Below are positions 1-10,451 of a stretch of 64,000 nucleotides of DNA, in pieces. How positions within the stretch are numbered: the stretch's first letter is position 1; each line of letters opens with the position of its first letter. Source of the stretch: Diphasiastrum complanatum (lineage: Eukaryota > Streptophyta > Lycopodiopsida > Lycopodiales > Lycopodiaceae). The stretch lies in NCBI GenBank assembly GCA_029204225.1, contig CM055095.1, positions 52,177,836 to 52,241,835 on the forward strand. The letters run 5' to 3'. The notes under the pieces were generated by a model, which was not told where the DNA came from, searched no databases, and was given only the letters and a program-made list of their open reading frames with translations. The position numbers were made by a program, and so were the translations under genes.

Positions 1-185
1 GCTGGTGCTCAAAAAAATTATGTATCTACTGCCGCTACACAATGCGCATTTTGGAAGGCGAGTAAGTGGATCTCATCAAGGCTGTTAAGACGATCCACAC
101 TGCTAGGAACTCACAAAGAATTTGCAAATTAACAAATGTTTCCTGTCTAATTTTGATATCTGCAGTAAATCCAATAAACTCTTAC
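1..185 (-). other. partial intron 1 of the TTM-like gene
   Basis: Minus-strand sequence after the exon starts GTAAGAG, a good plant donor, and stop codons soon follow in the extended frame. The acceptor is not in the window. Nothing else is recognisable here. Confidence 0.7.
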
Positions 186-531
186 CGTCGTAGTTGCCAT
201 CAATGACGCGGCTGGAATCATTGTAATTGTCCATTGAAATGCAAGCAACCCCGGGGAGGAAGTTACGCACTTTTTCAGAGAAAACTGTCTTCCCAGCCCC
301 TGATGGCCCTGCTAGACCAACCAGCACCACGCCCTCCATATGCTGTGTCAGCAACTGACAAGCCCGTATAAACAGAAAGAATCCTTTGTCGAAGGAGAGC
401 TGGTCAGGAATTGGTACTATTTCATACCGATCGCCATCTTTCCTTTTGACCAGCTGTAACTGATTCTTTAACAGCCCTGTTCTGCGATGTTGTGATGCCG
501 ACAACTTCTTTAACACAGGATCCATGGCCAT
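186..531 (-). CDS. TTM1/TTM2-like protein (uridine-kinase-like P-loop domain), first coding exon
   Basis: The product resembles plant triphosphate tunnel metalloenzymes TTM1/TTM2, which join an N-terminal uridine-kinase-like P-loop domain to a C-terminal CYTH domain; family members hydrolyse inorganic tri/pyrophosphate. This exon covers only the start of the kinase-like domain: 115 codons plus one base. Visible signatures are the lead-in GLLKNQLQLVKRKDGDRYEI, a Walker A loop GPSGAGKT at residues 75-82 and SMDNYND at residues 99-105, which fits the segment after the P-loop in this family. I start at the ATG at 531 because the open frame upstream of it has only a TTG; a second ATG lies two codons on (525). 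The exon ends at 186 with a GT donor (GTAAG on the minus strand). The CYTH domain and the remaining exons lie beyond the left edge, so TTM1 cannot be told from TTM2. Confidence 0.85.
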
Positions 532-557
532 TGAGGAGGCACAACTCACAAAAATAA

Positions 558-1410
558 CTGAAAATCTTGTGGTGGGGTACAAAGAACAAGCATCCAAGAC
601 TCCAGGTAATATACTTAACTCTGAGATATATTATTCTTCTATATAACCGCCTGACTTTGTTATTCCATGAAGAACAATGCTATAAATTTACACATTCAAA
701 GCCTTAAGCTTATTGATCTGTAGGCATCATCTGCGTGCCACTTCGTGTCCTGCAAGACTTTGTATCTTCAGCTGCGATAAAATGTTTCACTGAGTTACGG
801 CATTTTTGCCAAAGCGATGTGAAGTGCCTCATTATCAGACTTTATAGACCACGGCCTTCAGACTTTTCTAAAACCAAGATCTCTATCAAAGGAATGATTG
901 CCAAACAGAAAACCCTATTCCCATAGAAATCCACCCAAAACCAGAATGCGCTGCCTTTGTCACACCAACAGCACAAAGTTTGTGGACTTCTGTGATGAAC
1001 AAACTAGAAGAAGATTAAGTCACCCTAAGAGCACGACTACCATATGACCTTCCACTTCTAGCCAAAGCACATCTTTTGTGATCGTAAAGTCCAGACTTCC
1101 AAATGTGTCTTATGGATTTCAGACTGCTCTATGCAAGGGAAGATGACAATCTGTAACACTCTATTGAAATGGTTCTTATATCAAAAATAAATTTTATATT
1201 GAACAGACAACAGTACCTGGAAGAAGCCTGAATGAATAGATGACTACCCAAAAAACGTGTAAATCAGAAATATTATGCAATTGCTCTCCAGAAAATGCAG
1301 GTTTTCAAACCAAAGCCGCCCTTGATCTTATGCTGACCAGAAATTAAGTGCGGAAATATGCTGCGCACATACAATCCAGCCACTATCAAACCAAGTATAT
1401 ATAATCAAAT
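558..1410 (-). promoter_or_regulatory. putative 5' leader, leader intron and TATA region of the TTM-like gene
   Basis: No conserved coding sequence occurs upstream of the ATG at 531. On the minus strand a pyrimidine-rich stretch ends in CAG at 558, a possible acceptor 27 bases before the ATG. A possible donor (CCAG then GTACTG) sits near 1217, and a TATA-like run TATATATA lies at about 1393-1404. One reading is a transcript starting near 1365 with a non-coding first exon to about 1217 and a leader intron down to 558. This is inference from consensus sites only. Confidence 0.3.
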
Positions 1411-1671
1411 CAACTGAGAGGATAAAGAAGCACCAGCAGCAGGAGTAGGCTGCAGCATTGAAAGAAAGTCCAGCAGATCCAAGCTCAGCAATTCAGAATC
1501 TTAGAATGAGAGAGATAATGAGGATCGGAAGCATCCGTGCATGCATCCACCTCCTTCCTGCTGATCATCAAAAATCCTTTGCCTTTGGATTTCCTCTCTT
1601 CTCCTTCTCCTTCTCCTTCTTCTCTCCTTCTTCGCTTCTCCGTTCCACTTTCCGCGTCCAGCGTGGCGTCC

Positions 1672-1840
1672 GACGTGGCGTCCACGTCATCGAGGCCTGG
1701 CTAAAAGCAATTCAAAACCAAGGCCACGTCAGCTAAAGAGCGATGGCCCTACCACCCAACGTATACCACACAAATTTGTCCGGTAGCCGCTGGATCTCCG
1801 CGCGTGACCTGCTCCACACAGAATATCGCGGGTACGTGAC
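1672..1840. promoter_or_regulatory. cluster of ACGT-core (ABRE/G-box-like) motifs
   Basis: Four ACGT cores occur within 170 bp: GACGTGGC (1672-1679), CCACGTCA (1682-1689), GCCACGTCAG (1723-1732) and TACGTGAC (1833-1840). Such cores bind plant bZIP factors, including those of abscisic-acid signalling. They lie about 300-450 bp beyond the TATA-like run proposed for the minus-strand gene. A plus-strand TATA-like CTATTAAAGG (1845-1854) and a CT-rich tract (1590-1650) leave open a divergent plus-strand transcript, but no plus-strand coding sequence follows. Confidence 0.4.
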
Positions 1841-2027
1841 CCACCTATTAAAGGCGTCCCCCAAGATTCTCCTCATCTTTGGGGCGGCTGGAGCCTGGCC
1901 CTGCAATTTCCTAGAGACCAAGATACTACACTCTCTCTTAGCCAGCAGCCTTGAAGGCTGGTCAAAGGTATCCTAAAGTACACCTTTGTGAGTATATTCT
2001 ATGTAGCATTTCCAAGTACATTATACA

Positions 2028-2044
2028 AGAGAGAGAGAGAGAGA
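2028..2044. repeat. (GA)n microsatellite, short
   Basis: A 17-base uninterrupted GA run just after the promoter-like region. Confidence 0.9.
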
Positions 2045-4414
2045 ATTTAGGTACCTACATAGGTTGATAGGTTGAGTTTTGTCCATGTCTCCACTCTCAG
2101 CACAACGTGTGCTCCGTGGGCAACTGGCTTAACTAACCAGGTCCACAACATAGTCAAAATTTGAAACCTCTTGCCTTTGTGGTTGGAGCGTAACCAACCT
2201 GCACTGACAATGGCGGTAGATGGCTGATGTAACCTCCTTGATGGTGATGGCAACACCAAGAAGATTATGTGCGTTGTCTTTTGATGATATAGCGGAAAGT
2301 TAGATCGTTCATTTGTAAATGGAGCCTCGACACCATTCTTCGCAAGGTATTGGTTTTTTGGCAAGTTCTCAACTTGGCTATCAACCCAGTTCCAAAGAAC
2401 TTGATCGACACCAATATTTGGCTTTTATGTAAGACTTGCTCATATGGGCTTTTGGAGGAACCATCCATGGGTTACAGCCCCCAACCCCTTTAGGCCCCGG
2501 ATCAACGTGGAGAATCGGATTGACGTGTTAAGGGGGGTATAGCCTAAGCATCAATTGACCCAACAAAGCATCGGAAAGTCAAAAATTTTCTAACAAGCTT
2601 ATGGGGGGTCATTAGTCACCGGTCATTAGTCATCGAGTACAGTAAATAGTGGCCTAGCAATTTGTTTTCTTGAGACCCCCAAACAAACTCCCCTTCTAAA
2701 ACTTGGGCCAATCTTCTAACTTTTAACTATCCATCCATATTTTCGCATTGTAAATTAAGGCACATTCTACTAGTGTGAAAAGTTGGAAGCCTTGCTATGC
2801 AGCTATTAGACTAACCTTATCCTTAGCATAGTGTGTGTGTGTGTGTGAAAGTTGGAAGCCTTGCTATGTGGCTATTAGACTAACCTTATCCTTAGCATAG
2901 TGTGTGTAGGGCTTTGCCTAGGCAAATTTTTATAAGTCATGTTGTTCAAGGTGTTGATTGCTTTTGGCACGTTTGAGTGTGAAGTAAATATAATCTATTT
3001 GCGCAAATTTTAGCTGTGTTAAAAAATGTACTTATTTCTTTACCAATTTTCTAACCATACATATGCATAACCACTATACTTATTTACCAGGAAAATTGTT
3101 TATTGAGAACCTTATATTGGACAAGTGGTTCTTGATAGGGGAGTAACCTTTAGATTGAGAACTTCCAAGACTTATTTTGTAGGAGGACAACGAAGTAGGA
3201 GTGATACCTTGAACCAACGATTCTTGGTTACAAAGAAAAGGCAATCCCTTGAACTAGAGAGTATTCTAAATATGTGGGAACTCCCAAACAATGATCAACA
3301 CCATAATGATATCCATAACCTTGATGCCAACAATAGGAAAGCTATTGTATCATAAACTTCATGTAACCAATGACACACATAGTAATTACCTTGCACACAA
3401 AAGTAAAGACTATGGGATCTAGAAACTTTATGGAGGCTAAATAAATCCAAAACTCAAAGTACTAATCCAGCCATGTCATAATGTACCAAATCTTACATAG
3501 AAACAAGTGTTAGAATATTCATGTGAACACATCTCATTAGGCAAACTCGCATTTGTATTCTATAGTGTATAGATATCACATCACCCCTAAGTCTATTCAG
3601 AATATATCTTCCACTAAAGCATAGGTCTTATTGAAATTATAGATCTTACCTTGAAATTTTACATAAACAGCCATTGTGGAGAAGATCCAAAATGTATTTG
3701 TTTAATCTTTAGCATGCTTTGAAGTTCACATGTTGAGGGTCGTAACCGATGAATGAATGTTTATCTACATCAAAGTAGAAGCCAAATTTAATCATAATCC
3801 TAGAAAAAGCACTTGAGTAGTTGCCAATCTACTCTCCAACTCAAACCCAACATGTGACAAAGGAATCTCCTTATTCAAGAGGATGTGTGCTGTATTCAAG
3901 ACACCGTTGATATTTTGATACAAATTGGAGGCTCATGTTTGTGATTTGAAAATAGAAACTTATTTTTTGCATCATTTGATAGAACGTTGCCTAGTAGCTT
4001 AGTGTATTGTAGAGTTCAATAATGGAGCTTGAAAGTAGTGATGGAATGTTCCACCTTTTGCTAGTTGTACACTATGTATCCCTTCATGGGAGTAATCTCA
4101 AATTGAAAATACATAAAGTTGTATTGTATCTAAACATTTAGCAAAGCTTGGAGTTTAGGGTGATGGAAGAGAAAAAGGGTAATGTTCATAGATATTCTAT
4201 GACATGAGAAAAGCTAGAGAGTCCATAGCTTTGAGTCGGGATGTTAGAGCAACTGGCATTTGCAGGTTCTATAGCTATTTTGTGTAAGTATGTGTCTTCT
4301 CATTAGCAACAACAGGTCTATGTTTTGCCCATTTTCGTTTATTGTTTTTGTGGATTTTTGTATTTGTAGAGGTTTACTCAAAATTGGCATGGTTAGGTTC
4401 CAATTCATATTTTA
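2045..4414. other. anonymous spacer without a recognisable gene
   Basis: Frames are short and broken. Overlapping minus-strand frames at 2047-2468 do not resemble a family I know. Apart from a 69-bp tandem duplication near 2.8 kb, nothing supports a feature. The right end abuts the target duplication of the copia element at 4415. Confidence 0.5.
2774..2908. repeat. two-copy tandem duplication, 69-bp period
   Basis: The segment from GTTGGAAGCC through CCTTAGCATAG occurs at 2782 and again at 2851, nearly identical and separated by a (GT)n run. This is a local tandem duplication with a dinucleotide expansion at the joint. Confidence 0.85.
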
Positions 4415-5064
4415 TGCGAAAGATTTCAGATCCTTAAGATCCAATCTACTTGAATGATCTTTGGTTAGAAAGAGAAATACACTACCAATTTCACCAATGT
4501 AGAAAAATCAGCATCTACACACAATTTGAGATGCAAACACTAATAGAACTTGATCAAACTTGAATGAAATGATTATGTACTGTTGCTGTCCGTACAAAAC
4601 CAGCAAGCTACTGTATTTCACACGTGTGGATCCAAAAATAGAAAATATAGATCATTCTACACATAGAATTGCAAGCAATCACCAAGATAGTGCACCAATG
4701 GATAGTAGAACCCAAGAGAACCATGTATAAGCATGAAATGAGATAGAGGAGAGAGAAGATGACTCTCTCCACGAGTTACATCCTTTTATAACAGGTCCAA
4801 ACCCTATTTGGCTACTTGGCTTTCCCACCAAAATGCTAACCCTATCAATTTTGGGTCTAGATTCAATGTACCCAACTTATTCAAATTGAATCTACTCAAA
4901 CTCGCATTCTATCTTTCCCACACTTTCAAAAAGTGTTTATTCAAATGAAATTTAGACTAATGAACTTTGAAAAGTCAACCTCTAAGTCTAAAACAAGTTT
5001 TGGCCTCAATATGCCAAATATGAAAATATTGCAAAATGTGATGAAACTAGTTGAATCTTTCACA
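4415..5064 (-). repeat. 3' LTR of the copia element
   Basis: 650 bp; on the minus strand it begins TGTGAAAGAT and ends in CGCA where the other copy has CACA. The pol reading frame runs into it and stops at TGA at LTR bases 3-5. Confidence 0.95.
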
Positions 5065-5074
5065 CTCCCTCTTC
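5065..5074 (-). promoter_or_regulatory. polypurine tract for plus-strand priming
   Basis: Minus-strand GAAGAGGGAG lies immediately before the 3' LTR, the usual position for plus-strand DNA priming. Confidence 0.85.
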
Positions 5075-5653
5075 AACTAGTTTTAGCATAGACTTTGATA
5101 ATACTCCAAGTGAATTCCTATGCTTCATGAACAAGTCTTTTCCCAATGCTTTGGTGAAGATATCAGCTACACATTCCCTTGAAGACACATGTTGAAGCTC
5201 CACCTCCTTTGCAATGACTCGCTCCCTCACAAAATGATATTGTATCTCAATATGCTTGCTCCTAGCATGAAAGATAGGATTGGATGTCATTCTTTGGGCT
5301 GATTGATTGTCACAAAAGATGATTGGGCTCTCTGAAAAATCCAGCAAGTGAAGATCCTTGATCATCCTTTTGATCCATACCATCTCCTTTGTGCAATGTG
5401 TAAGAGCTTTGTACTCGGCCTCACTAGATGACAATGAGATAGTGGCTTGTTTCTTTGACATCCATGATATAGCTCCATCACCTATGAAAATACAATAAGA
5501 ACTAATGGATTTCCTATCCATAACATCTCCAGCATAGTCCGAATCTGAAAATCCAAAAAGATTAGGTGATGATCCGTCATACAATATCTCAAAATCTCGA
5601 GTTCCAATGATGTACCTCAAAACTCGCTTTCCTAGCTTCCAATGCTCCTAGCA
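5075..5653 (-). pseudogene. copia RNase H domain
   Basis: This frame carries the C-terminal part of a copia polyprotein: an HWK...RVLRYI lead-in typical of the RT-RNase H connection, FSDSDYAG, SSSEAEY, FCDNQSA and the tail VADIFTKAL. RNase H degrades the RNA strand of the replication intermediate. The stretch from 5620 down to the stop in the LTR is open. The polymerase domain that should come before it is absent, so the protein could not act as a normal RT/RNase H. Confidence 0.85.
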
Positions 5654-6720
5654 TAGTTTTTGCCAATAGAAATTTGATCCATCATAAGAATAATCTTCTT
5701 CCTAAGAATAGATCTCCTTTCCATGATCATGTAATGCTCAAAATAGAAACAACCATAATTGATATAGAGAATAGTGTCCACTTGGGATGCTTCACTATTT
5801 CTTACATCAATTTTACATGTAAAAATGTGACCAGAACATGAAGAATCAAATAGAATGTAAATGAAATGATTCCACCATGCTTCCAACTCTGAACTCTTTG
5901 GAAAAATACAGCAAACAAACAATAAATGTGAGTGATCAACTTTTGCTTGCATGTCTCCTCCTCCTTTGTCCTTTGTTGCCTTGTATCCACCATGATACTC
6001 CATGAATGAGCCTCCATCTTCATCTTGTCACAAGAAACCATCAAACCTTGGAAATCCATGAGTAGGTGAGTACATAAATGATGCAAATCCAGCACCACAT
6101 GACTCTATAAACCAAGTAGTTTGCACTAGTCCATCTTCAAGATCTACTTGACACAAGAAAATGACCATGAATTCACCAAAAATTGACAATCTCCAAGTAT
6201 TGGCACCAAGTAGCTCAACACTTGAGAACTTAGCCATAGATGAGTGACATAATGAACCTCCAATAGCTTCATTTCCATCAGCAAAATCATCCAAGAATGC
6301 TAGTACAAATCCAACATCAAAACAATGCTCACCAATGTAGCTAGTTTTACCATATCTTGACAATTTGCACACATCCACATGAAATTGCTCAAACATGAGA
6401 TAGAACAAGTAAAGTAAACTTGAACAACACTTCTTTGCTGCTCCTTTGACCTTACTTGAGTCTTCAATATGCTGTAAAAATAGATTCATAACAACTTTGC
6501 CAATTACCTCTCCTTTGATGCTCTTGACTAGCTCCAAATTGTCACCTTCCCTTTTGACTAGTTGAAGTGCTTTGAGATCAACCTCTTGATCTTCAACTTG
6601 ACCATCAAAGTCATTGAACAAACTTTTTTTTCCAGATCCATTACTTGACTTTACAGCAAGATAACATCCATCCACTTGCATAGCTCCATGTACACAAGAA
6701 GATCTTCCAAAAGATGTTCT
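5654..6720 (-). other. foreign ORF segment occupying the RT position (captured sequence)
   Basis: About 355 codons between the integrase tail and RNase H show no copia RT motif: no DVKSAFLNG, no KARLVAKGY and no YVDD, all of which appear in the copia remnant at 20.4-22 kb. The frame runs from the integrase tail without interruption to 6028, where TGA stands at a codon that is TGG in the second copy at 33.7 kb; it continues afterwards in the same frame. I see Cys/His-rich stretches and hydrophobic stretches but recognise no family. Shared presence in two independently inserted copies means the segment was mobilised with the element. It may be a transduced host gene fragment or highly diverged element sequence. 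Confidence 0.7.
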
Positions 6721-7694
6721 ACTCTTCATAAGAGATCGATACTTGAGATCCATTGCTTTGATCCACTCCTCTTCTTTCCTTGCTTGATCTACACTTGTAG
6801 GATCATCCAAAGAGGTTAGGAAAGCAACATAATTTCCAGAAACTACTTGCTTACCCTTTTGATCATATGTGAGCCTTGAAGGTACTTGTCTTTCTCTTGA
6901 TGTTCTCCTTGGCTTTTGACTTGATGAAGGTCCATCATCACCACCATCCAAAGTAGGATCCTTCTCATCAACATCAAGAATGTTAGATCCATCTACTTTA
7001 CCATCAATCATGCTTGAAGACACCTTTGGAATGTCTCCCTCATAAAAAATGACATCTCTACCAACAATCACTTTGTTAGTAGAAGGAATGTAAACCTTGT
7101 AGGCTTTACTCACCTCACTATATCCAACAAAAATACCTCTTCTTGAAGATGGATCCTCCTTGGTCCTATCATCAAGAGTAATGTTGACATAGCATGTGCA
7201 TCCAAAGGTTCTTAAAAAGTTGACACTCGGCCTCCTCTTGAATAGCATCTCAAATGTGTCCTTCCATCCAAAATAGCACTCGGCCACCTATTGCACAAGA
7301 AATTGGCACACAACAAAGCTTGATCTCAAAATGGTTTGTCAAGATTAGCACTTAACCTCATAGCTTAAGCACTTCCACATAAAGTTCTATTCTTCCTTTC
7401 AGCCACTCCATTTTGTTGTGGGGTCCTTGATGTTGTATACTCCCTCTTGATCCCATGCTCATCACAAAAGGCCTTGAACTTGTTAGATATGTACTCACCA
7501 CCATTGTCACCTCTCAAGCACTTGATCTTTGTGGAGAATTGGTTCTCCCTTGCATTCTTGAACTTGACAAAGACATCATACACTTCATCCTTGCTCTTTA
7601 GTAGATAGATCCAACAAAATCTACTAAAATCATCAATGAATGTTACATACATCTTAGCTCCACTATTGCTAATTGTAGTAGATCCATGAATATC
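6721..7694 (-). pseudogene. copia integrase (catalytic core and C-terminal part)
   Basis: The integrase inserts element DNA into the genome. The DDE residues can be placed: Asp in DIHG (codon 7692-7694), Asp in LRGDNGGEY, and Glu in NGVAERKNR. Downstream come FGCTCYVNI and RRGIFVGYSEVSKAYKVY, the conserved copia integrase C-terminal region. The gene is broken: a TAG lies next to the first catalytic Asp, a stop follows near 7364, and a frame change occurs around 7287. The tail ends at about 6720, where it runs in frame into the foreign segment. Confidence 0.85.
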
Positions 7695-8306
7695 CTAATG
7701 TACAAGTTGAAAAGGCCTTGTAGATCTAGAAATAGATCTAGTATAAGGTAGTCTATGTGACTTAGACAAAGCACAAGACTCACAAACATGCTTGTCATTA
7801 CTTAAGGAACTTGGAAGACCAATCACAACCTTCTTCCTTGCCATTACCTCCAATGACTTGAAGTTGAGGTGTCCCATCCTTTTGTGCCAAACCTCTTGAA
7901 TAGAAATTTGCTCCCTTGCAACACATCCAACTTGGTTAGCAATAACACAAGCATCAAGTTTGAACAACTTCCCTTGCCTTTTACCTTTTCCAATCAAGAC
8001 ATCCTTCCTTTTGATCAAACAAGCATCTCCATCAAACTCCACCTTGAGGCCCTTACTTAGCATTTGACTCACACTAAGCAAATTCTTGGTAATAGATGGA
8101 ATAAACAAGACATCCTCCAAATGAACATTCCTATTTGTAGAGAGAGAAATAGGAATTGTGCCAATCCCTTTGATTGCACACTCACCATCATTGGCCGTGT
8201 AGATCACCCTCTTGTCATCTCCATATGCCAACAAAGAAGTGAAGTACTCTTTGTGAAAGGTCATGTGTGAACTTGCTCCACTATCAATCCACCAAGGATC
8301 TAGATC
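7695..8306 (-). pseudogene. copia protease and GAG-pre-integrase domain
   Basis: The aspartic protease that processes the polyprotein has its active site DSGAS intact (8271-8285), preceded by WWI. LSVSQMLSKG and the zinc-binding pre-integrase segment (WHKRMGHLN ... CESCALSKS) follow in frame. A TGA at 8307-8309 separates it from gag, and a stop follows just before the first integrase Asp. The frame itself is continuous for about 200 codons. Confidence 0.85.
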
Positions 8307-9196
8307 TCAATCATTAGCAAGCATACATGAAGACATCACAAAAGCATCATCATTTGCATCTTGCACATCCAAACCATCCTCATCAAGAGTAAGATTACCT
8401 TGCTTGTCTCCTTGATCTCTCTTCTTCTTGTAGCACTCACTTGCAAAGTGTCCTTTGATGCCACAATAGAAGCACTTGAGCTTTGATCTATCCTTATTTT
8501 TGCCACTTGAAGAAGCATCCACTTGATCTTGCCCTTTAGACCACTTGCTTTTGGTTTTGCCCTTGAATTTGCCCTTTGTGAAATAGCATCCTCTTGAAGT
8601 GTCGATGTAGATCCACCTCTTGCTTGAAGCCTATATTCCTCATTGATCAAGATCTCTTGAAGATCCATCAAACTTGGCAAAGTCTTTTGAATAGCAATAC
8701 TTTGAGAAATGTTAGCATGAGCATCCAACAAGCCATTAAGAATCACTTGAATAAGCTCTCCTTCCTTAATGCTTTCATCTATGCAAGCTAACTCATCATT
8801 CAATGCTTTCATTCTCAAAACAAAAGTACTTGGACTTTCTTCATTCTTTTGCAAACAAGAAAAGATTTGCCTTCTTAGAGTCAACACTCTAGAAGTAGAC
8901 TTGGATTCATAAAACTTCTTCAATATATTCCAAGCTTCCAAAGATGATGTGCACTTACCAACTTCCTTGAGAAGTTCATTGGTAACATTCATCTTTATCA
9001 TGTGTAGAGCCTTCTTGGCCCTCTTGTCATACCTCAATTGATCTTGTTGTGTTGCTGGTCTCTCCTCCAAACCTACAACAATATCCAAAACATCATTCAT
9101 CTCAAGAAGTGACTCCATCCTCACTTTCCATAATGAATAGTTACTTGAGGTAAGCCTATCATTGGCTTCCAACATGACTCCAATTGAGGTTGCCAT
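8307..9196 (-). pseudogene. copia Gag with CCHC zinc knuckle
   Basis: Starting at the ATG at 9196 the protein reads as a plant copia Gag: LTSSNYSLWKVRME near the N-terminus, then the UBN2/DUF4219-type region with FYESKS, and a canonical CX2CX4HX4C knuckle CFYCGIKGHFASEC near 8450. A one-base frame change near 8598 separates the first two thirds from the knuckle-bearing part. Gag forms the particle and packages RNA, so this copy would need repair or trans-supplied Gag. Confidence 0.85.
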
Positions 9197-9784
9197 GTAG
9201 CAATGACCTGATCTTCTCTTTCAACCTGTTTCAATGCACAAAGCACTCCTTTGAACAACAACAAATGCTTTCAAAAGAAATCACCAAGATTTGAAACTAT
9301 CTCACAAATTCTCTTCTAGCACTTATCCAAGCAAATCAACACATAGAATCATGGAATCTTGATCAACCTATGATCTATCCTCAATCTAATGACTTTTGCC
9401 ACTTCCTAAGATTGAAACACACTCAAATGAAGTCCAGCAACCTCACTATCTAGAGATCCAATCAAAATTAGGGTTTTCACAAAATCACAATAAATTGACT
9501 ATTCCAAATCTACATGCAAATGCTGAAAATTTGATATGCAATCTATAAGCCACCACTTAGCCTGAACCAATGATTCAAAAATCAGCCAAATCCAGCATGT
9601 GAATTCAAAAAACGGAATTGAACAAGTATATTGACCTATTTAGTGTTCTGATCTACAAAAGATCCAATCTACAAAAGCAAAAAATCCGATTTTGGTGTAG
9701 AATCCTCTCTAGCATGCTCTAGACTTGATATCTTCACCAAATCATTGATAGATCTGATTTCCTCCTTCATAACCTGAAACACAA
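9197..9784 (-). other. untranslated leader of the copia element
   Basis: 588 bp between the primer site and gag ATG without a conserved frame. Part of it recurs in the second copy at 33.2-33.5 kb, which confirms it belongs to the family. Confidence 0.7.
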
Positions 9785-9796
9785 GCTCTGATACCA
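9785..9796 (-). promoter_or_regulatory. primer binding site, tRNA-iMet type
   Basis: Minus-strand TGGTATCAGAGC directly follows the 5' LTR. This is the standard primer site of plant copia elements, matching the 3' end of initiator methionine tRNA. Confidence 0.95.
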
Positions 9797-10446
9797 TGTG
9801 AAAGATTTCAGATCCTTAAGATCCAATCTACTTGAATGATCTTTGGTTAGAAAGAGAAATACACTACCAATTTCACCAATGTAGAAAAATCAGCATCTAC
9901 ACACAATTTGAGATGCAAACACTAATAGAACTTGATCAAACTTGAATGAAATGATTATGTACTGTTGCTGTCCGTACAAAACCAGCAAGCTACTGTATTT
10001 CACATGTGTGGATCCAGAAATAGCAAATATAGATCATTCTACACATAGAATTGCAAGCAATCACCAAGATAGTGCACCAATGGATAGTAGAACCCAAGAG
10101 AACCATGTATAAGCATGAAATGAGATAGAGAAGAGAGAAGATGACTCTCTCCCCGAGTTACATCCTTTTACAGCAGGTCCAAACCCTATTTGGCTACTTG
10201 GCTTTCCCGCCAAAATGCTAACCCTACCAATTTTGGGTCTAGATTCAATGTACCCAACTTATTCAAATTGAATCTACTCAAACTCGCATTCTATCTTTTC
10301 CACACTTTCAAAAAGTGTTTATTCAAATGAAATTTAGACTAATGAACTTTGAAAAGTCAACCTCTAAGTCTAAAACAAGTTTTGGCCTTAATATGCCAAA
10401 TATGAAAATATTGCAAAATGTGATGAAACTAGTTGGATCTTTCACA
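9797..10446 (-). repeat. 5' LTR of the copia element
   Basis: 650 bp, TGTGAAAGAT...ATCTTTCACA, followed on the plus strand by target duplication TTTTA (10447-10451). Confidence 0.95.
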
Positions 10447-10451
10447 TTTTA

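Larger units (their letters stand above)
4415..10446 (-). mobile_element. complete Ty1/copia retrotransposon with RT replaced by foreign sequence
   Basis: Two 650-bp LTRs (4415-5064 and 9797-10446) start TGTGAAAGAT (TGCG in the left copy) and end ATCTTTCACA, differing at about 13 positions by eye (about 98% identity). The flanking 5 bp are TTTTA on both sides (4410-4414 and 10447-10451), a perfect target-site duplication. A tRNA-iMet primer site and a polypurine tract sit where expected. The internal order on the minus strand is gag, protease, integrase, an unknown ORF in place of reverse transcriptase, then RNase H. Several frameshifts and stops break the ORFs. The intact ends and duplication show insertion as one unit; the enzymes must have come from another element. 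Confidence 0.95.

Noticed and set aside
103-185. C-terminal extension of the TTM-like frame to 103
   Set aside because: The extension begins exactly at a GTAAG donor and has no similarity to the family; it is intron.
2047-2468. Overlapping minus-strand frames near the promoter region
   Set aside because: I compared them with gag, RT and integrase motifs and found none; frames are short and mutually overlapping.
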